From Diogma glabrata (lineage: Eukaryota; Arthropoda; Insecta; Diptera; Cylindrotomidae), in NCBI GenBank assembly GCA_963693315.1, contig OY856188.1, positions 193,512,322 to 193,576,321 of the forward strand: a stretch of DNA of 64,000 nt, given 5' to 3'. Position numbers and translations under genes: made by a program. Shown here piece by piece: positions 22,940-34,197 of the stretch (its first letter is position 1; every line of letters begins with the position of its first letter). The notes beneath the pieces are model-generated. The model saw only the letters and a list, made by a program, of their open reading frames with translations, had not been told where the DNA came from and did not search any database.

Positions 22940-23437
22940 CAAGGTTTTAATCTGTCAATAGAGACTCGAATGTGTTGACCTTTACGGTCAATATTGAAAT
23001 TTTTATCATCGAGGCTGATGTCTGGGAAAGGACCTTCGTATGGAGGTTGTAGTGTGAACAAGGCTCGAGATGTTTGGAGACGAAAACTTTAGGAGAAGTG
23101 TGTCTTGATGCAATAGCGGGACGAAAGTGATGGAAATCAATAGTGAAACGAAATCAAACTGAGGAGTGGAATTAGAACTTTGACTGAAAAATTCTCCGGG
23201 GTGACGTATGTTAGTACCATAGACAAGCTCAGCCGATGAAAATTGGAAGTCTTCACGGAAAGTGGTTCGTAAGCCGAGTAGTATTGACGGTAATATTCGT
23301 GCCCAGTCCGTTCTGACATAGGCCATTATTGCTGATTTTAGGGTTCGGTGGCAACGTTTGATGAGGCCGTTACATGCTTTAGTCGCGCTAGCTGCGTAAA
23401 GGAAAAAGTCTGATTTTCGGGATACTTTTCCCTCCAC
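22940..23437 (-). pseudogene. Gypsy integrase C-terminal part
   Basis: It reads CNGLIKRCHRTLKSAIMAYV (end of the integrase core, with Lys where Glu is usual in the 'IERCHR' block), then RTDWARILPSILLGLRTTF and AELVYGTNIRHPGEFF. After a frameshift come PSYEGPFPDISLDDKNFNI and KGQHIRVSIDRLKP, the GPY/F-type C-terminal domain. Upstream it is fused directly to protease sequence, so polymerase, RNase H and most of integrase are deleted. The Glu-to-Lys change would remove a catalytic residue if the alignment is right. Confidence 0.85.
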
Positions 23438-23538
23438 AGTTGCGCGGATACCGATACTTCGGCACCTGTATTAATAAGGAAACGCTTTCGCGAAGAAGTA
23501 TCGAGGACCAGAAGACGGAGTTGGGAGAGACTCATCAT
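23400..23538 (-). pseudogene. Gypsy protease fragment
   Basis: It reads LLVLDTSSRKRFLINTGAEV. The active-site triad is NTGA in place of the usual DTGA, so the catalytic Asp is lost. The fragment joins integrase near 23400. Confidence 0.75.
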
Positions 23539-23689
23539 ATGCCGTCACATGTCATGACTCATGAGTCTATGCGTTTTTTTAAAAGAATTAGAGGCAGAGG
23601 AATTAGAGAACTGGACCGAGGTCGCATGGGAGAGCGTTTGAAATTTATATTGCGTTAACCGTTTCGATCCTTGAATCTACTCCGGTATT

Positions 23690-24560
23690 GGTGAGGAGGT
23701 TGGAAGTCATTTTGCCTTCGAATGGCAGGAGTTGTGTCTCCAGTTTGTTGAATTTTTCCTTAAGTGGCATGTCTTCACTTGAGGAAGAGGAAGAAGAAAG
23801 AGAGGAAGTGGTAGGGTTAGATACCGCATGTATTTGGGAACCCCTTAGGGCATTCGACGTTATCTGCTATCGGTCCGTCTTAGGCAAATCCTCATTGACT
23901 GTAGCGATAGCAGCGGGGACAGCAGGTGGGAGTTTTTCCACCCAAAGGACTTTAAGGGCTGCCTTTGTAAAAGTATTCTGGGGTTCGGCAGTCATATCCT
24001 GGAGTAGTTGTGAGGGCTTTAGATCTCCTGGGTTCATACCTGGGGTGTTGCGTAACACTTTGTGTATGCAGTCTGACGTGCAACCGGATAGGCGGGCTTT
24101 AAGAGCCTCTTTGAGTCTATCGTAAGGGACCTGATATTTCCCAACATGAATTGCCTTTTTAGGATTGTAAACCATAGATCCGGATTATAGTAACAGAGAA
24201 CAGGGACTTTCGATACTACCTGATTTATTTGTGGCGTATCTGCCGAAGAAGTTGTATCTTGGAGAGGTAGAGATGACGCAGTAGAGGTTGAAGAAGATTT
24301 TTTTCCAACAGAGCAGCTGAGACCTGCTATGCGACCAGCGCCTTAAGCTGTTGGGCCCTTAAAGTGTTGGGCCCGGAAGAAGTAGAAGTTTTATAATGTT
24401 CTGGTAAACCTGCTGAAACTGCTGGGAATGATGCCCGGCGAAAAAGCCTAGTTGTGACGGCAACTAAGTAGAAAGTTATTACAGCGTCAAAACATAGCGG
24501 CGTGATGTGGAGCGATAATAATTGAGGATGTTGCAACTACCCAAGTAGGTTTTGCCAGAC
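23690..24560 (-). pseudogene. Gypsy Gag remnant
   Basis: Pieces in several frames read VSKVPVLCYYNPDLWF (the 'PPFWPxDPxLWF'-like start of the gypsy capsid), then PYDRLKEALKARLSG, GDLKPSQLLQDMTAEPQN and ALKVLWVEKLPPAVPAAIAT, a clear capsid pattern. No zinc knuckle is seen. Several stops and shifts interrupt it. Confidence 0.8.
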
Positions 24561-24790
24561 ATTAACATACGGCCAAGCACTGGTCCATTAATGGTTAACA
24601 GTACTTGGCTATTGTTGCTGGGCCAATACTAGAACCAATCATTGGCCGATCTATGGTTTACAGAAATAGCCAGTATATTGTTACCTTTGAATGGCCAAGC
24701 ACTGGCCCATGAATGGTAAATATTACTTGGCTATTGTTATTGGGCCAGTACTGTAGCCATGAATTTGCCGATCTATGTCATTTTTATTAG
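24561..24790. repeat. Two-copy imperfect tandem repeat
   Basis: Units of about 120 bases start at 24573 and 24692, both with ggccaagcactgg, then acttggctattgtt, then gccgatctatg. Related half-units rich in ggcccag and tggttgccagta follow at 25175-25345. No coding content. Confidence 0.75.
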
Positions 24791-25964
24791 ATTTCACTAG
24801 AGTATTATCCCTTTTAGAAATACATAGTTTGAAAAATTTCACATATAGTTTAGTTATCGCCTTGTCGGTTGAAAGACTATGGTAATAAAGAAAAGGTTGG
24901 TATATGTTTTAATTTATTTTCATTTCTATTTTATTTTAATTATTTTGTAAATAATTTATTTATATTTATGTATAAAAAATATTATTATTTTTTTTTTTTA
25001 ATGGCGGAGTATTGGCAGAGTTAGGGCGGTGTTTGTCATTACTCAGCCATTCTTGCAACTGAACCAGTTGTATCGGGAGTTTTGAATTTTTTCCGTCATT
25101 TTTATTTTATTTTAAATAAGTTTGTATTTAATTTATTTAAATTTACATATGATAATAATGTATATTTTTTTTAACGGCCCAGTCATGGTTGCCAGTATTT
25201 GGCCCAAGAATGGCAACCATTTATTGTCCGAAATTATCATCCAGTAAAATTATGTTAATGGCCCAGTCGTGGTTGCCAGTAATCGCCCATTGCTGCATTA
25301 CTGGCTACCAGTAATGGACCATTACTGGACCAGTTGTACAACCTTGTATGGGTAACAACACCCATAAGCAAATAAAAAATTCCCTAAACATGTATAGTAG
25401 AATTTTTTTGCCAGCGAACACGAAATTTGTTTGTTATGCGCATATTGTTTGCACATGTGCGGCATATTCAGTGTCTCGATTAAAATATTAAAAAAAACTA
25501 TTGGGGTCCCATTGAAATGGACAAAAAAACGCATAAAATTTATAAATTACTATTGAAATTCAAACAATTATAATAGAAAACCAAAAACTAGTAGAAATAT
25601 TAATGATTTTGTAGGAAATATAACAAAATTTTGATAATTAAAAATAATTATAATTGTAATGTAATGTTAACAAATATCACAAGTCACAACATCAACTAAC
25701 AAATGGTACGAACTAGAAGTAGAAATTTAACTAATATAATTGTTTTGAAAACAAATTTATCCCAAAATAAATAATACATCTCTGTTTTACTTTTTGTTTC
25801 ATCTTTTATCTTGCTGCGCCCTATCTGTCAAAAATTCGCTGACAAAAAAATTCTACTATACATAATTTAAAATTTTTAAAATAAAATGAAACAAGCAACT
25901 ACTTTAAATTTAGAAAAAATAAATTAAATAATAAATTTGACACTTGGTAAACCTGAATCTACTG
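24791..25964. other. AT-rich leader region of second gypsy, non-coding
   Basis: Mostly AT-rich DNA with the 25175-25345 'ggcccag' half-units. The segment 25795-25870 (cctatctgtcaaaaattc) recurs near 60040-60090. A 70-codon minus frame at 25322-25534 shows no known motif. Confidence 0.5.
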
Positions 25965-26463
25965 GGGTGCGTTTCGAAATTAACCACGGTTAACCATAAG
26001 GTAACAATGTCACTAATGTCATAGTCAAAATAGTGACGTCAAATATGAAATTCAAATTACCATAGAAAAGCTGTCAAAGTTAAATTGTAAAAGACCGCTA
26101 AAAATTCAAAATTAATAAAAACTAATATTCTAATTACGATAAATAAAACTAAAAATGTAGTGTGTTTTTTATTTCTATAATTTATTTTTCAGTCTTAAGT
26201 ATCAAATAAAAATAATAAAAATAACACATTTCACCAAAAATTATTAAATACTTAGTAAATAATAATTAAATGTACGATATATTCACAAAACAATATAATT
26301 TCTAACTTTTTTTTCCACAACAATTAAAATTTTCTTTTATTATAAAAAATTATATTGTGTTTTATAAATCGGTTGACATGTCGTTTTAAATATTTATATG
26401 TTTTGACATTAGAACCTCAACAAACTCTACTCTAGACTTGAGTAACAAAGTTAAAGTAGTGAC

Positions 26464-27557
26464 TAGGGTTTCTAAATATCCGACCTATTTGATTATCCGG
26501 ATATCGAATACATAAACAATAAATTATCCGGATAATCCGGATATCCGGATAATTAAGCAATAAATAAAACATGTTGTTTACTTTGCGGTATTTAAATCAT
26601 TTATGTATATTTTTCGTGTATCTATATTATTAATTTTTATACATAGTCACAAAATAACAAAAATAGTAACAAATCATAAATAATAATAATAAAAAAAATT
26701 AAATTGTTGATAAATTTAATTAAATTAATAAAGTTATTGATGCATTTATAAAAATGCATATTTTAGAAAAATTATTGCATTAATTAATTGTTACAATGTG
26801 TCGAAATTGAGTCGAGTTCTAATTTTTGTCTTGGTAAGACCAGCAATTGAAAATACCCGCTCCGTTGCAGTCGATGTAGGTTTTATTGGTAATAATACGC
26901 AATATAGAATATTTAAATTGCCCTCCGTTTTTTATAATTATTTAAATAAATGAAATCTTTTTTCAGCAATATGGAACTTCCTTCATTCTGCTTCTCAACA
27001 TGAGTAATTAGAGCAATAGCATTCTCAAGTACTTTCTGCAGTCACGATTTCTTATAAATCATTCACTACTTAGACTTTCTTCATCTTCACTTTCAATAGT
27101 AATTTCATTAGTGATTTCCTCAGAGTCATAATTTAGAAGTACAGCTCTCATAAACTTTAAAAAAAATAGCCCACACTTCAGATTTTATTGACAGGGCTTA
27201 AGTTTATAAAACATTATTTTTTTAAAATTAATATAGCATTAAATAAATATTAGTAAAATATCTTTACACTGCAGATTCACAAGCGTTTCATAAAATATTC
27301 AATGATTACAGTTTTCACAACATTAAAGTTGTAAAGAAATTTTTAAAACTTGTAGTCACTTCACTGCACTATCAAACTTTGCAAAGCAAGTTAATAGTTA
27401 TTTGAACTTTTCAACGCAATTTGATTATTTTTTTACAAAATAAAGAGTTTTTTAATATTCGGATAATTGCAAAAAAGTATCCGGATAGTCGAATAGTCAA
27501 AATATGGTCGAATAATCCGGATAATTCGATATCCGGATATCCGGATTAGAAACCCTA
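26464..27557 (-). mobile_element. hAT element inside the MITE, 8-bp target duplication
   Basis: Ends TAGGGTTTCTAA / TTAGAAACCCTA are flanked by a perfect 8-bp duplication, gtagtgac (26456-26463 and 27558-27565). Subterminal DNA at both sides is filled with atccggata motifs, probably transposase-binding repeats. Only a scrap of transposase remains. Confidence 0.92.
26795..26925 (-). pseudogene. hAT transposase dimerisation-domain scrap
   Basis: On the minus strand one frame reads LPIKPTSTATERVFSIAGLT and then KTKIRTRLNFDTL. The 'ERVFSIAG' plus 'R-RL' pattern is the core of the hAT C-terminal dimerisation domain. The rest of the transposase is gone. Confidence 0.8.
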
Positions 27558-27744
27558 GTAGTGACGTCACAATTTACTATGACAACTAATTTTTATAGTT
27601 TGGGAACGATAGTACATCTGTCATCCAGTAAATTTTTTATTTTGCGGTTAATTATGGAACGACTTTTGGTAGAGTAAAGTTAACCGCGGTTAACCATAGT
27701 TAATTTCGAAACGCACCCCTGTAAGTTTGTTCTTGTTTACCATT

Positions 27745-28063
27745 TATAGCTGTGTTTCTATAATTTATAGTTGCGTAGCGAATTCATTGATGATAATGAG
27801 ATGAGATTAATTCCAACAATATATTTTTATATATTAAATTCCAATTGTATCAGGATCTCTGAAGATTGTTTTGAAATCAATTTTGAAGGTTTAGTTGAGT
27901 ATACGACGTTGAGTATACGAGTAAAAAACGTGGATTGATATTATTGAACCCAATAAAGCGGAATACACGCAGTTTAATAAAACAGAAATAATTTTTTTTA
28001 TAAATAAAACATAACCAAGGAACTTAAGCAGCAATAATGAAAAATTAATCTTTTTCTACTTCA
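27745..28063 (-). repeat. 5' LTR of second gypsy, first piece
   Basis: It matches 21618-21910 with moderate divergence, sharing ctataatttatagttgcg, aattccaattgtatcag and cataaccaaggaacttaagc. It contains the AATAAA-like 'caataaagc'. Directly inside it the coding strand reads tggtaaacaagaac, a possible primer-binding site. Confidence 0.65.
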
Positions 28064-28739
28064 AGCTACAAAAATGTCATTTTAATATATAGTAAAACCT
28101 ATGTGAAAGGGAAACTTTTTCTAAGTAGTGACTGAAAATGTTTTCAGTCACTAAGACTGAAAGCAAATATGTTTCGGTGGTCGCCTACAGGTGGTGGTTA
28201 TTTAAGGGATTGAACATTTGAGATTGAATTTGATTTACTGTTTCTGTTGTTGTTTCGGTTGTTGTGTTTATTTCTGTCAATATCGCAGTACTTTGAAGGG
28301 ATTGAATATTTTGAATATTTTGATGGAATCGAATCGAAACTAATCATTATATCAATTGTGTGTAATTAATTAACTAAACTAATAATGAGTGTGTTTTTTT
28401 TCTATATCGGAGAAATCGGAGCGATAAAATAAAATTTGTATCAGATATATCGTATAATTTTTTCCTCCGATAATTAACTGTCAGGTATAAAATATATTCT
28501 CTAAGTTCTTTCCGCCAAAAAAAATAAAAAAAAATTTGTTAAATAAATAAATAAATTTTATTAAAAAATTTATTTGTTTTTAATTGAAACTTTACCTACA
28601 ATTTTTTAAATTTATACTTTAAACGATGACTTCCAGTCGGTAAAAAAATATCTGTAAAAGTTTTTAGAGAAAACATATGAACTATTTTCATTATTCATAT
28701 TGTCAAATTCATCTACTAAAAACTTATAAAACTCTCTCT
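28064..28739. other. Inserted DNA splitting the LTR, non-coding
   Basis: It holds a perfect hairpin at 28126-28153 (arms tagtgactgaaaa / ttttcagtcacta around tg). The rest is AT-rich and ends in a (CT)n tract at 28732-28745, which is the 3' tail of the adjoining LINE. Confidence 0.6.
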
Positions 28740-30517
28740 CTCTCTGGCGTTTACATCCCATGGAGGGATTTTGCCGTCTGTGCCACCAGCTTCCAATCAT
28801 CTCGTTCCATGACCAGTTGACCCCAGTTTCGACATCCTATATCACGAAGGTCTTGGATGATGTCATCACGCCAGCGTTGTCTAGGTCTTCCTCTTCGACG
28901 AACACCAGCTGGTTGTTGTTGGGACGCTGTTTTTATCATTCTATCCAAAGGAGCCCTTTCTACATGACCAAACCATCTAATCCGGTTGGATTTAATGAAT
29001 CCGATTACATCGCAGCCTCCAAGAAGCTGTCTGATTTCATGATTCATTCGGATTCTATACTGATTTTCAGCAACTTTACATAGACCATAAATTGTTCGTA
29101 GAACCTTCCTCTCGAATGTTGATAAAATTCTACAATCGGAGGAAATCAGTGTCCAGCTTCCACTTCCAAATGTAAGCACAGGTCGGATTAGTGCTTTGTA
29201 AAGTGTGAGTTTACACGACCGCGAAAGATATTTTGATCGCAAAAGTTTTGAGTATGCGTAGAAAACTCTGTATGCGGCACAGACACGGGCTTTGATATCT
29301 GCCTGCATGTCATTTGACGATGTTATTACAGACCCGAGGTATTTGAAGTTTTCCGCGCGTTCCACTTCATAGTCGCCAGTATCCAGATTTCCAGGAGGTA
29401 TGTTCTTAGATGTTGTTAGCACTTTAGTTTTGCCGGTGTTGATGCATAATCCAAGTCGTTTAGCATTTCTTTCAAGCTGAGAGAGACTATGGCTTAATAT
29501 CGCTTGTTCTACGTCCGAGAAGCACAATATCATCTGCGTAGCCAAGAACTTGACTAGATTTATTATATATGCAGTATTGTGTCTCAATTCGGCTTTTTCT
29601 TATTGCGTACTCCAGCGCCAAATTAAATAGTACGGGCGCGAGTGCATTACCTTGTCGAACCCCTGATGTTATATCGAAAGGATCAGAAACTGACCCTTCG
29701 ACTACTATTCTACAATTTGATCCCGATGTTGTGAGTTTGCACAGAGAAACAAGTTTCTCTGGGATACCAAGGCATATGAGTGCGGGCCAGAGGTTGTCGC
29801 GGATGATACTATCATATGTTTGCCGCCTGAAATCAACGTAGAGCTGGTGAATGCTGATGTTGTGCTCCCAACATTTTTCCAGAATCATCTTTAATGTAAA
29901 ACATTGATCTGTGGTTGAGCGGTTGGGACGAAAACCACACTGATAGTCACCAATGATAGATTCGGCGAACGGGATGGGTCGACCAAGTACGACATTGGCT
30001 AGTATTTTGTATGCAGTATTCAATAGTGCGATGCCACGATAATTTGCACACTTTAGTTAGACGGTCACCTTTCTTATGTAGGGGAACAATGAGAGCTGTT
30101 TTCCATTCAGCAGGTAGTTCTTCTTGGTCCCAGATTGCAAGAATCAGATCGTATATACGTGAGACCAGAGCTACTCTTCCATTTTTCAGAAGTTCTGCGG
30201 GAACTCCATCGAAACCTGGTGATTTGCCATTTTTCAGTTTTTTAATGGCAGCTTCCATTTCTTCTATTGCTGGGTAAGGGACAAAAATCTCCTCAGTTGA
30301 TGGAGCAATTGCTCGAATAGGATGAACTTTATTCGTCCTATTCAGTAGGTCTTGAAAGTGTGATCGCCATACTGCCAGCACATCACGTTCACTTGTTGTA
30401 AGTTCATTGTTTTCATTTTTGATGGCTGTAGATCTTGGGTGGAAATCTTTTGTCAGATTCCGTGCATTGGCAAAGCACTCTTTTGAATTTCTGTTGGCCG
30501 CATGTTGGTTGATGTTT
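28740..30517 (-). pseudogene. RTE-like LINE reverse transcriptase, 5'-truncated
   Basis: On the minus strand: EEMEAAIKKLKNGKSPGFDG, ILAIWDQEELPAEWKTALIV, then after a frameshift near 30050 MNTAYKILANVVLG, YQCGFRPNRSTTDQ, LYVDFRRQTYDSII (first Asp), SGVRQGNALAPVLFNLALE, and VLGYADDIVLLGR (catalytic ADD). A second frameshift lies near 29500. The C-terminal part reads RAENFKYLGSVITSSNDMQA and RRRGRPRQRWRDDI before the end at SLHGM. A very short 3' UTR followed by a (GA)n tail fits RTE-type LINEs. The endonuclease is missing, and the 5' side abuts a foldback. Confidence 0.88.
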
Positions 30518-30773
30518 ACTTACAAACTTACAAAACGACATATCTAAATTTGACTGTGTAAAAAATAAACAAGATTGTATTTATACATCGCATTTTTACC
30601 AGTGTAAAATAATGTTATTATTGTGTTCGCCTGTTATTATTCTATCTGTAGGCGAACACAATAATAACATTATTTTACACTGGTAAAAATGCTATATTTA
30701 AATACAATCTTGTTTATTTTTTACACAGTCAAATTTATTATTTAGATATGTCGTTTTGTAAGTTTTTAGTAAA
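30515..30773. mobile_element. Foldback element, 115-bp arms
   Basis: 30515-30632 and 30650-30773 are inverted copies, about 95% alike by eye, around a 17-base spacer. The arms hold tttacaaaacgacatatcta-like ends and aataatgttattattgtg near the centre. No coding. It sits exactly at the 5' break of the LINE. Confidence 0.9.
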
Positions 30774-30952
30774 TGAATTTGTAAATATTTTCATTTATAT
30801 TTACAAGCGTAGAAAAAATGGCGTTTTCTACGCGTAGTAAAACGTTTTTGCGTTCCCGAACTTATTCCACTCGACGATATCGCGTCTCGTGGACAAACCG
30901 TTCAGTCACGCAAAAAGAGACGTTTTCACCACTTGTATAAGAATCTACTATT
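30774..30952. repeat. Hairpin-rich spacer
   Basis: Arms aaaacgtttttgcgt (about 30839) and acgcaaaaagagacgtttt (about 30917) face each other around cgacgatatcgcgtctcg. The nested layout recalls the hairpins at 22394-22507 and 61270-61397, but they share no obvious sequence. Confidence 0.65.
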
Positions 30953-31075
30953 TTTGCAAACAAAACGAAAAACAAGAACTGAAAACTATTTTGTTTCTAT
31001 TAATTTTTAACGAAAAACATCGCCTGCTATATGTTAAAAATTTTGAAATGTTTTCTTAATTTGAATGTTCGCCAC
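30953..31075 (-). repeat. 5' LTR of second gypsy, second piece
   Basis: It resumes the LTR with tttttgcaaacaaaacgaaa, as at 21905, continues with taacgaaaaacatcgcctgc as at 22526, and ends at the coding-strand LTR start TGTGGCGAACATT. Confidence 0.68.
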
Positions 31076-31909
31076 AAATGGCAAAATAATTATGGCGAAT
31101 AAATTTTTGTAAAGATAGATAATATAATACTATATGATGTAAAGTATCTTAGTGATTACAAGTGGAAAATAAATTTGCTGCGAAGTTCCAAGAGGTTGCT
31201 CTGTTAGAAAAAGCCTTTTCAACCTTTGACAAAACCTCACTGTGCAAGATAAACTTCTCGAGGATCCTATACAAACGTTACTTCTTATCAATCTTTATAA
31301 AACGTATAAAATAATTATTATGAATTTTATCCATAATTTAAGTTTTTATATTCGGGTTATCCTATATAAGTTTTACGTTGGGTTTCCACTAAAAACAACA
31401 GTAAGATAGAAAAAAATATTATCATCACTCTACATCCAATCGAGTAACGGCATTAATAGACGGTATCACGGGTCGACAAGTCTTGGTGGCGCGTGATATC
31501 GAATTTAATTTTTGATTAAATTACCACACTTAGTTTTGAACTTGAATTATTAACAGTTTGCCTGTCAATTTAAACATGTCAGCTCCAAGTATTCACAGTC
31601 CACAAACCTGTAATGTACGTTAATAACACTTAGAAACAGAAGCCCAAGGACAGACATCCCCTACAAATTGCACGTCCCTAAATAACGGTTTCCGGTCTAC
31701 TGATTTTACTAGATATATCTTTATGTTGGGAGATGTAAGCTAACTAAAACTACTAAATTATACAAAATTCTAAAATCTAGATTAACAAAACTTTCTTCAA
31801 ATTTCGTTCTTGTTTGAACAATTGAGAAATGGATCGTCAATTGATAATAAAATCCCACCTAATTCTGGGTAAGATAAATTCTGCGTTTAACAAACTCAAA
31901 TCATTTATA
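31076..31909. other. Intergenic
   Basis: AT-rich with a short GC-richer patch at 31440-31500. No gene or repeat recognised within the window. Confidence 0.5.
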
Positions 31910-32357
31910 CACTGAAAAAAAAATTGACGTTCATGACAACCTCATCTCGAAGTTGGCAGTTGATTATTCATGCAAAGAAAAATTATTTGCAAACAATTTC
32001 ACTGTGATTGGGACAACTACACGATAACATTTTCCTAACAACAGAATGAGGTTTATTTAAAATATAAAGTGTTATATCCAATATAACAGTAGTTGAATAT
32101 AGATAATAACTATTTCCCTGAAAAAAATTTTCTTTGGCCTTATATCATGAATTTTTCATTTTAAAGTTTAAGTATTTGAGATTAATTGAACTATATTTTA
32201 TTTTCACATAAATATTTCATGTGATTGTCTCAACTTCATCGATTTATAATTGTAGAGTTGTTGAAGTATTTTCGTAGATTGTTTCGCCATATGTGACCTC
32301 ACGGTGAGGTTGAGACAATTGCATTTCGATTGGAAATGGGACATGTTTTTTTCAGTG
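31910..32357. mobile_element. Tc1/mariner-type MITE, TA target
   Basis: Ends CACTGAAAAAAA / TTTTTTTCAGTG with TA at both sides (31908-31909, 32358-32359). 448 bases, no coding. The right half recurs, inverted, at 49022-49272. Confidence 0.85.
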
Positions 32358-33595
32358 TACTTATCGTATTTTTATACATCTTAAAGCTTTTTAACTTTCC
32401 ATTTAAAAGCTAATTCCAGTTTATTATTGCTTCTCATGTATTTAAACCAATTGTTCTTAATTACTTCTTATTAAACTTTAATTTATTTCGTGACAAGCAA
32501 ATATGTAAAAGCTTAATACTACTTATGATGACAAAATATTTATATGTATGTATATAATTGTTTTCAGTGCAAACAATATTATTAGAACAATATAATACTG
32601 CATGTGTACAATAAAATTAACATTTTTGCATTTGACTTGTTATTTTAACAGTGAGCTAAGTAACGAACCATTGACCTCTTCCTAAATTTTCAATTAAATT
32701 AACTTATTTTTAGTTAGGGTATAGAAATTTTTAATAAATAAAATGTTTGAGATTATCCGATATGAAAAAAAAGACACAATAAAACAAAAAAAAAATGCAA
32801 ATTAATTATAATATGCAATGTCAATGCGAGACAAAATAAAAATTCACATTACACAGTAAATTATTCAACAATAGTTACTACAAATTTTACAATCGTTTTG
32901 CTCATATTATACTCACTCTCACACATATACATTTTTGTTTGTTATTTAAATTTAATGTTTAAAAATCGCGATCTATTATTTTATTTTATTATTGTTTATT
33001 TAGTTTTAGGTTTTACGTATGTCAGCATTATTATATTATTAAAACTAAAAAAAATAAAAAAACTATTAAACAGAAATTGATTACTACTAAATATGTATGT
33101 TATGCAAAAATAAAACAGAATATTTTTCGTAAATATTTCAACGATCAGCGGAAATTTATGAAAACAAAAAAAATTAAAATTTTTCAAGGTGATCGGTTGC
33201 AATTCCATAAAACGACAGGCGATCTATGTCATTAACCTGAAGCTGGAATTAATATAAATATACAATTTTAACGTAAAAACAACATATTTAGAATTCTATA
33301 TAAAATTTAATAAAAATTAGAAAAAATATGGTGACATTTTATTTTTTAGAAGATCATTAAAAAATCAGGGCTGGTTATTTTAAAGCATGCGGGCTAAACT
33401 TTTTCAAATGAATCGAATAACGTGTAAATGCTATCATGTTTTGTTATCACGGTATTATCCTCACTTATCACACAGCCACTACGGAGATAATGATGATCCT
33501 ACCCTTTTCGAAAAAATTCGTTTTGGTTCGAAACTAGATCGATCGAGAATTAAAATAAACCAAACACAATTAATAATTTATTAATTTTTACTTGC
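32358..33595. other. Intergenic, AT-rich
   Basis: Small frames at 32898-33080, 32996-33208 and 33387-33584 have AT-driven composition and no motif. Nothing else is recognised. Confidence 0.5.
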
Positions 33596-33706
33596 TGGCT
33601 TCTAGTACTTAAATAGGATATTAGCCAATCTAGAACTTTACCACGTAATCCGTTTCGATTTAAGTTTTTATTTAAAATTTCATGATCAATGGCATTGAAA
33701 ACCACC
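33596..33706 (-). pseudogene. LINE reverse transcriptase scrap
   Basis: On the minus strand it reads VFNAIDHEILNKNLNRNGLR and then GKVLDWLISYLSTRSQ. This matches the segment after the first catalytic Asp of Jockey/CR1-type reverse transcriptases (usually 'KAFDTIDHEIL...'). About 37 codons only. Confidence 0.82.
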
Positions 33707-34197
33707 TTTCAATTTTGGACCCAACTTTGAACTCGAAAACCAGGGGTGCAAAACCATCAATTAATTTTAATGGTTTGGTTTTTCTAAGCAACAAGCTTTG
33801 GTTTTATTTTTGGCTTTTCTAAATAGTTTTGGTTTCGGTTTTGGTGTTTTGACTAACAAGTTGTCTAGATTTTCGTTAGACAAGCTATTAATTGCAATAT
33901 TTGTCAACAAACCATGCCAAGGTTCAAGAGGAACAAAACGCAAAAATTAGTAATATAAATTACGTAACTATTGATCTTAGAACTTGGTTTTCCTTTTTTC
34001 TTATTTTAGAATTTGGTTTTGGTTTGATGATTTTTAAAATGTGGTTTTGGCTGTACTGTTTTATGAGGTTTCTTGTTTTTGCGGTTTTGGTTTTTGAAAA
34101 ACCGGTTTGCAGTCTTGTCGAAAACTGTTTGGCGACCCACCAAAAATTACAATATGAGAGAAGGTGTACGTTCTATACCTATTGGAGTAGATTATAA
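33707..34197. other. GT-rich low-complexity DNA
   Basis: The plus strand is full of ggttttggttt motifs (33760-34110), giving Phe/Trp-rich chance frames. No gene is called. Confidence 0.55.

Larger units (their letters stand above)
25965..27718. mobile_element. MITE with 20-bp terminal inverted repeats, carrying a hAT
   Basis: The left end reads GGGTGCGTTTCGAAATTAAC and the right end its complement. The trinucleotide CTG flanks both ends (25962-25964, 27719-27721), a possible 3-bp target duplication as in PIF/Harbinger elements, although their usual target is TWA. Without the inner hAT it is about 660 bases. Both ends also carry the self-complementary motif ggttaacc. It has no coding capacity of its own. 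Confidence 0.8.
21618..31075 (-). mobile_element. Second Ty3/gypsy element, old and shattered
   Basis: The proposed 3' LTR is 21618-22600. A polypurine tract, integrase, protease and gag remnants follow on the minus strand up to about 24560. The proposed 5' LTR is in two pieces (27745-28063 and 30953-31075) that together match the 3' LTR. The coding tail (NGLIKRCHRTLKSAIMAY, ELVYGTNIRHPGEF, KGQHIRVSIDRLKP) resembles the CsRn1 branch of gypsy. No target duplication is apparent at the outer ends, so the two LTRs might belong to different insertions. Confidence 0.65.

Noticed and set aside
23688..24125. 145-codon plus frame
   Set aside because: Antisense shadow of Gag remnant.
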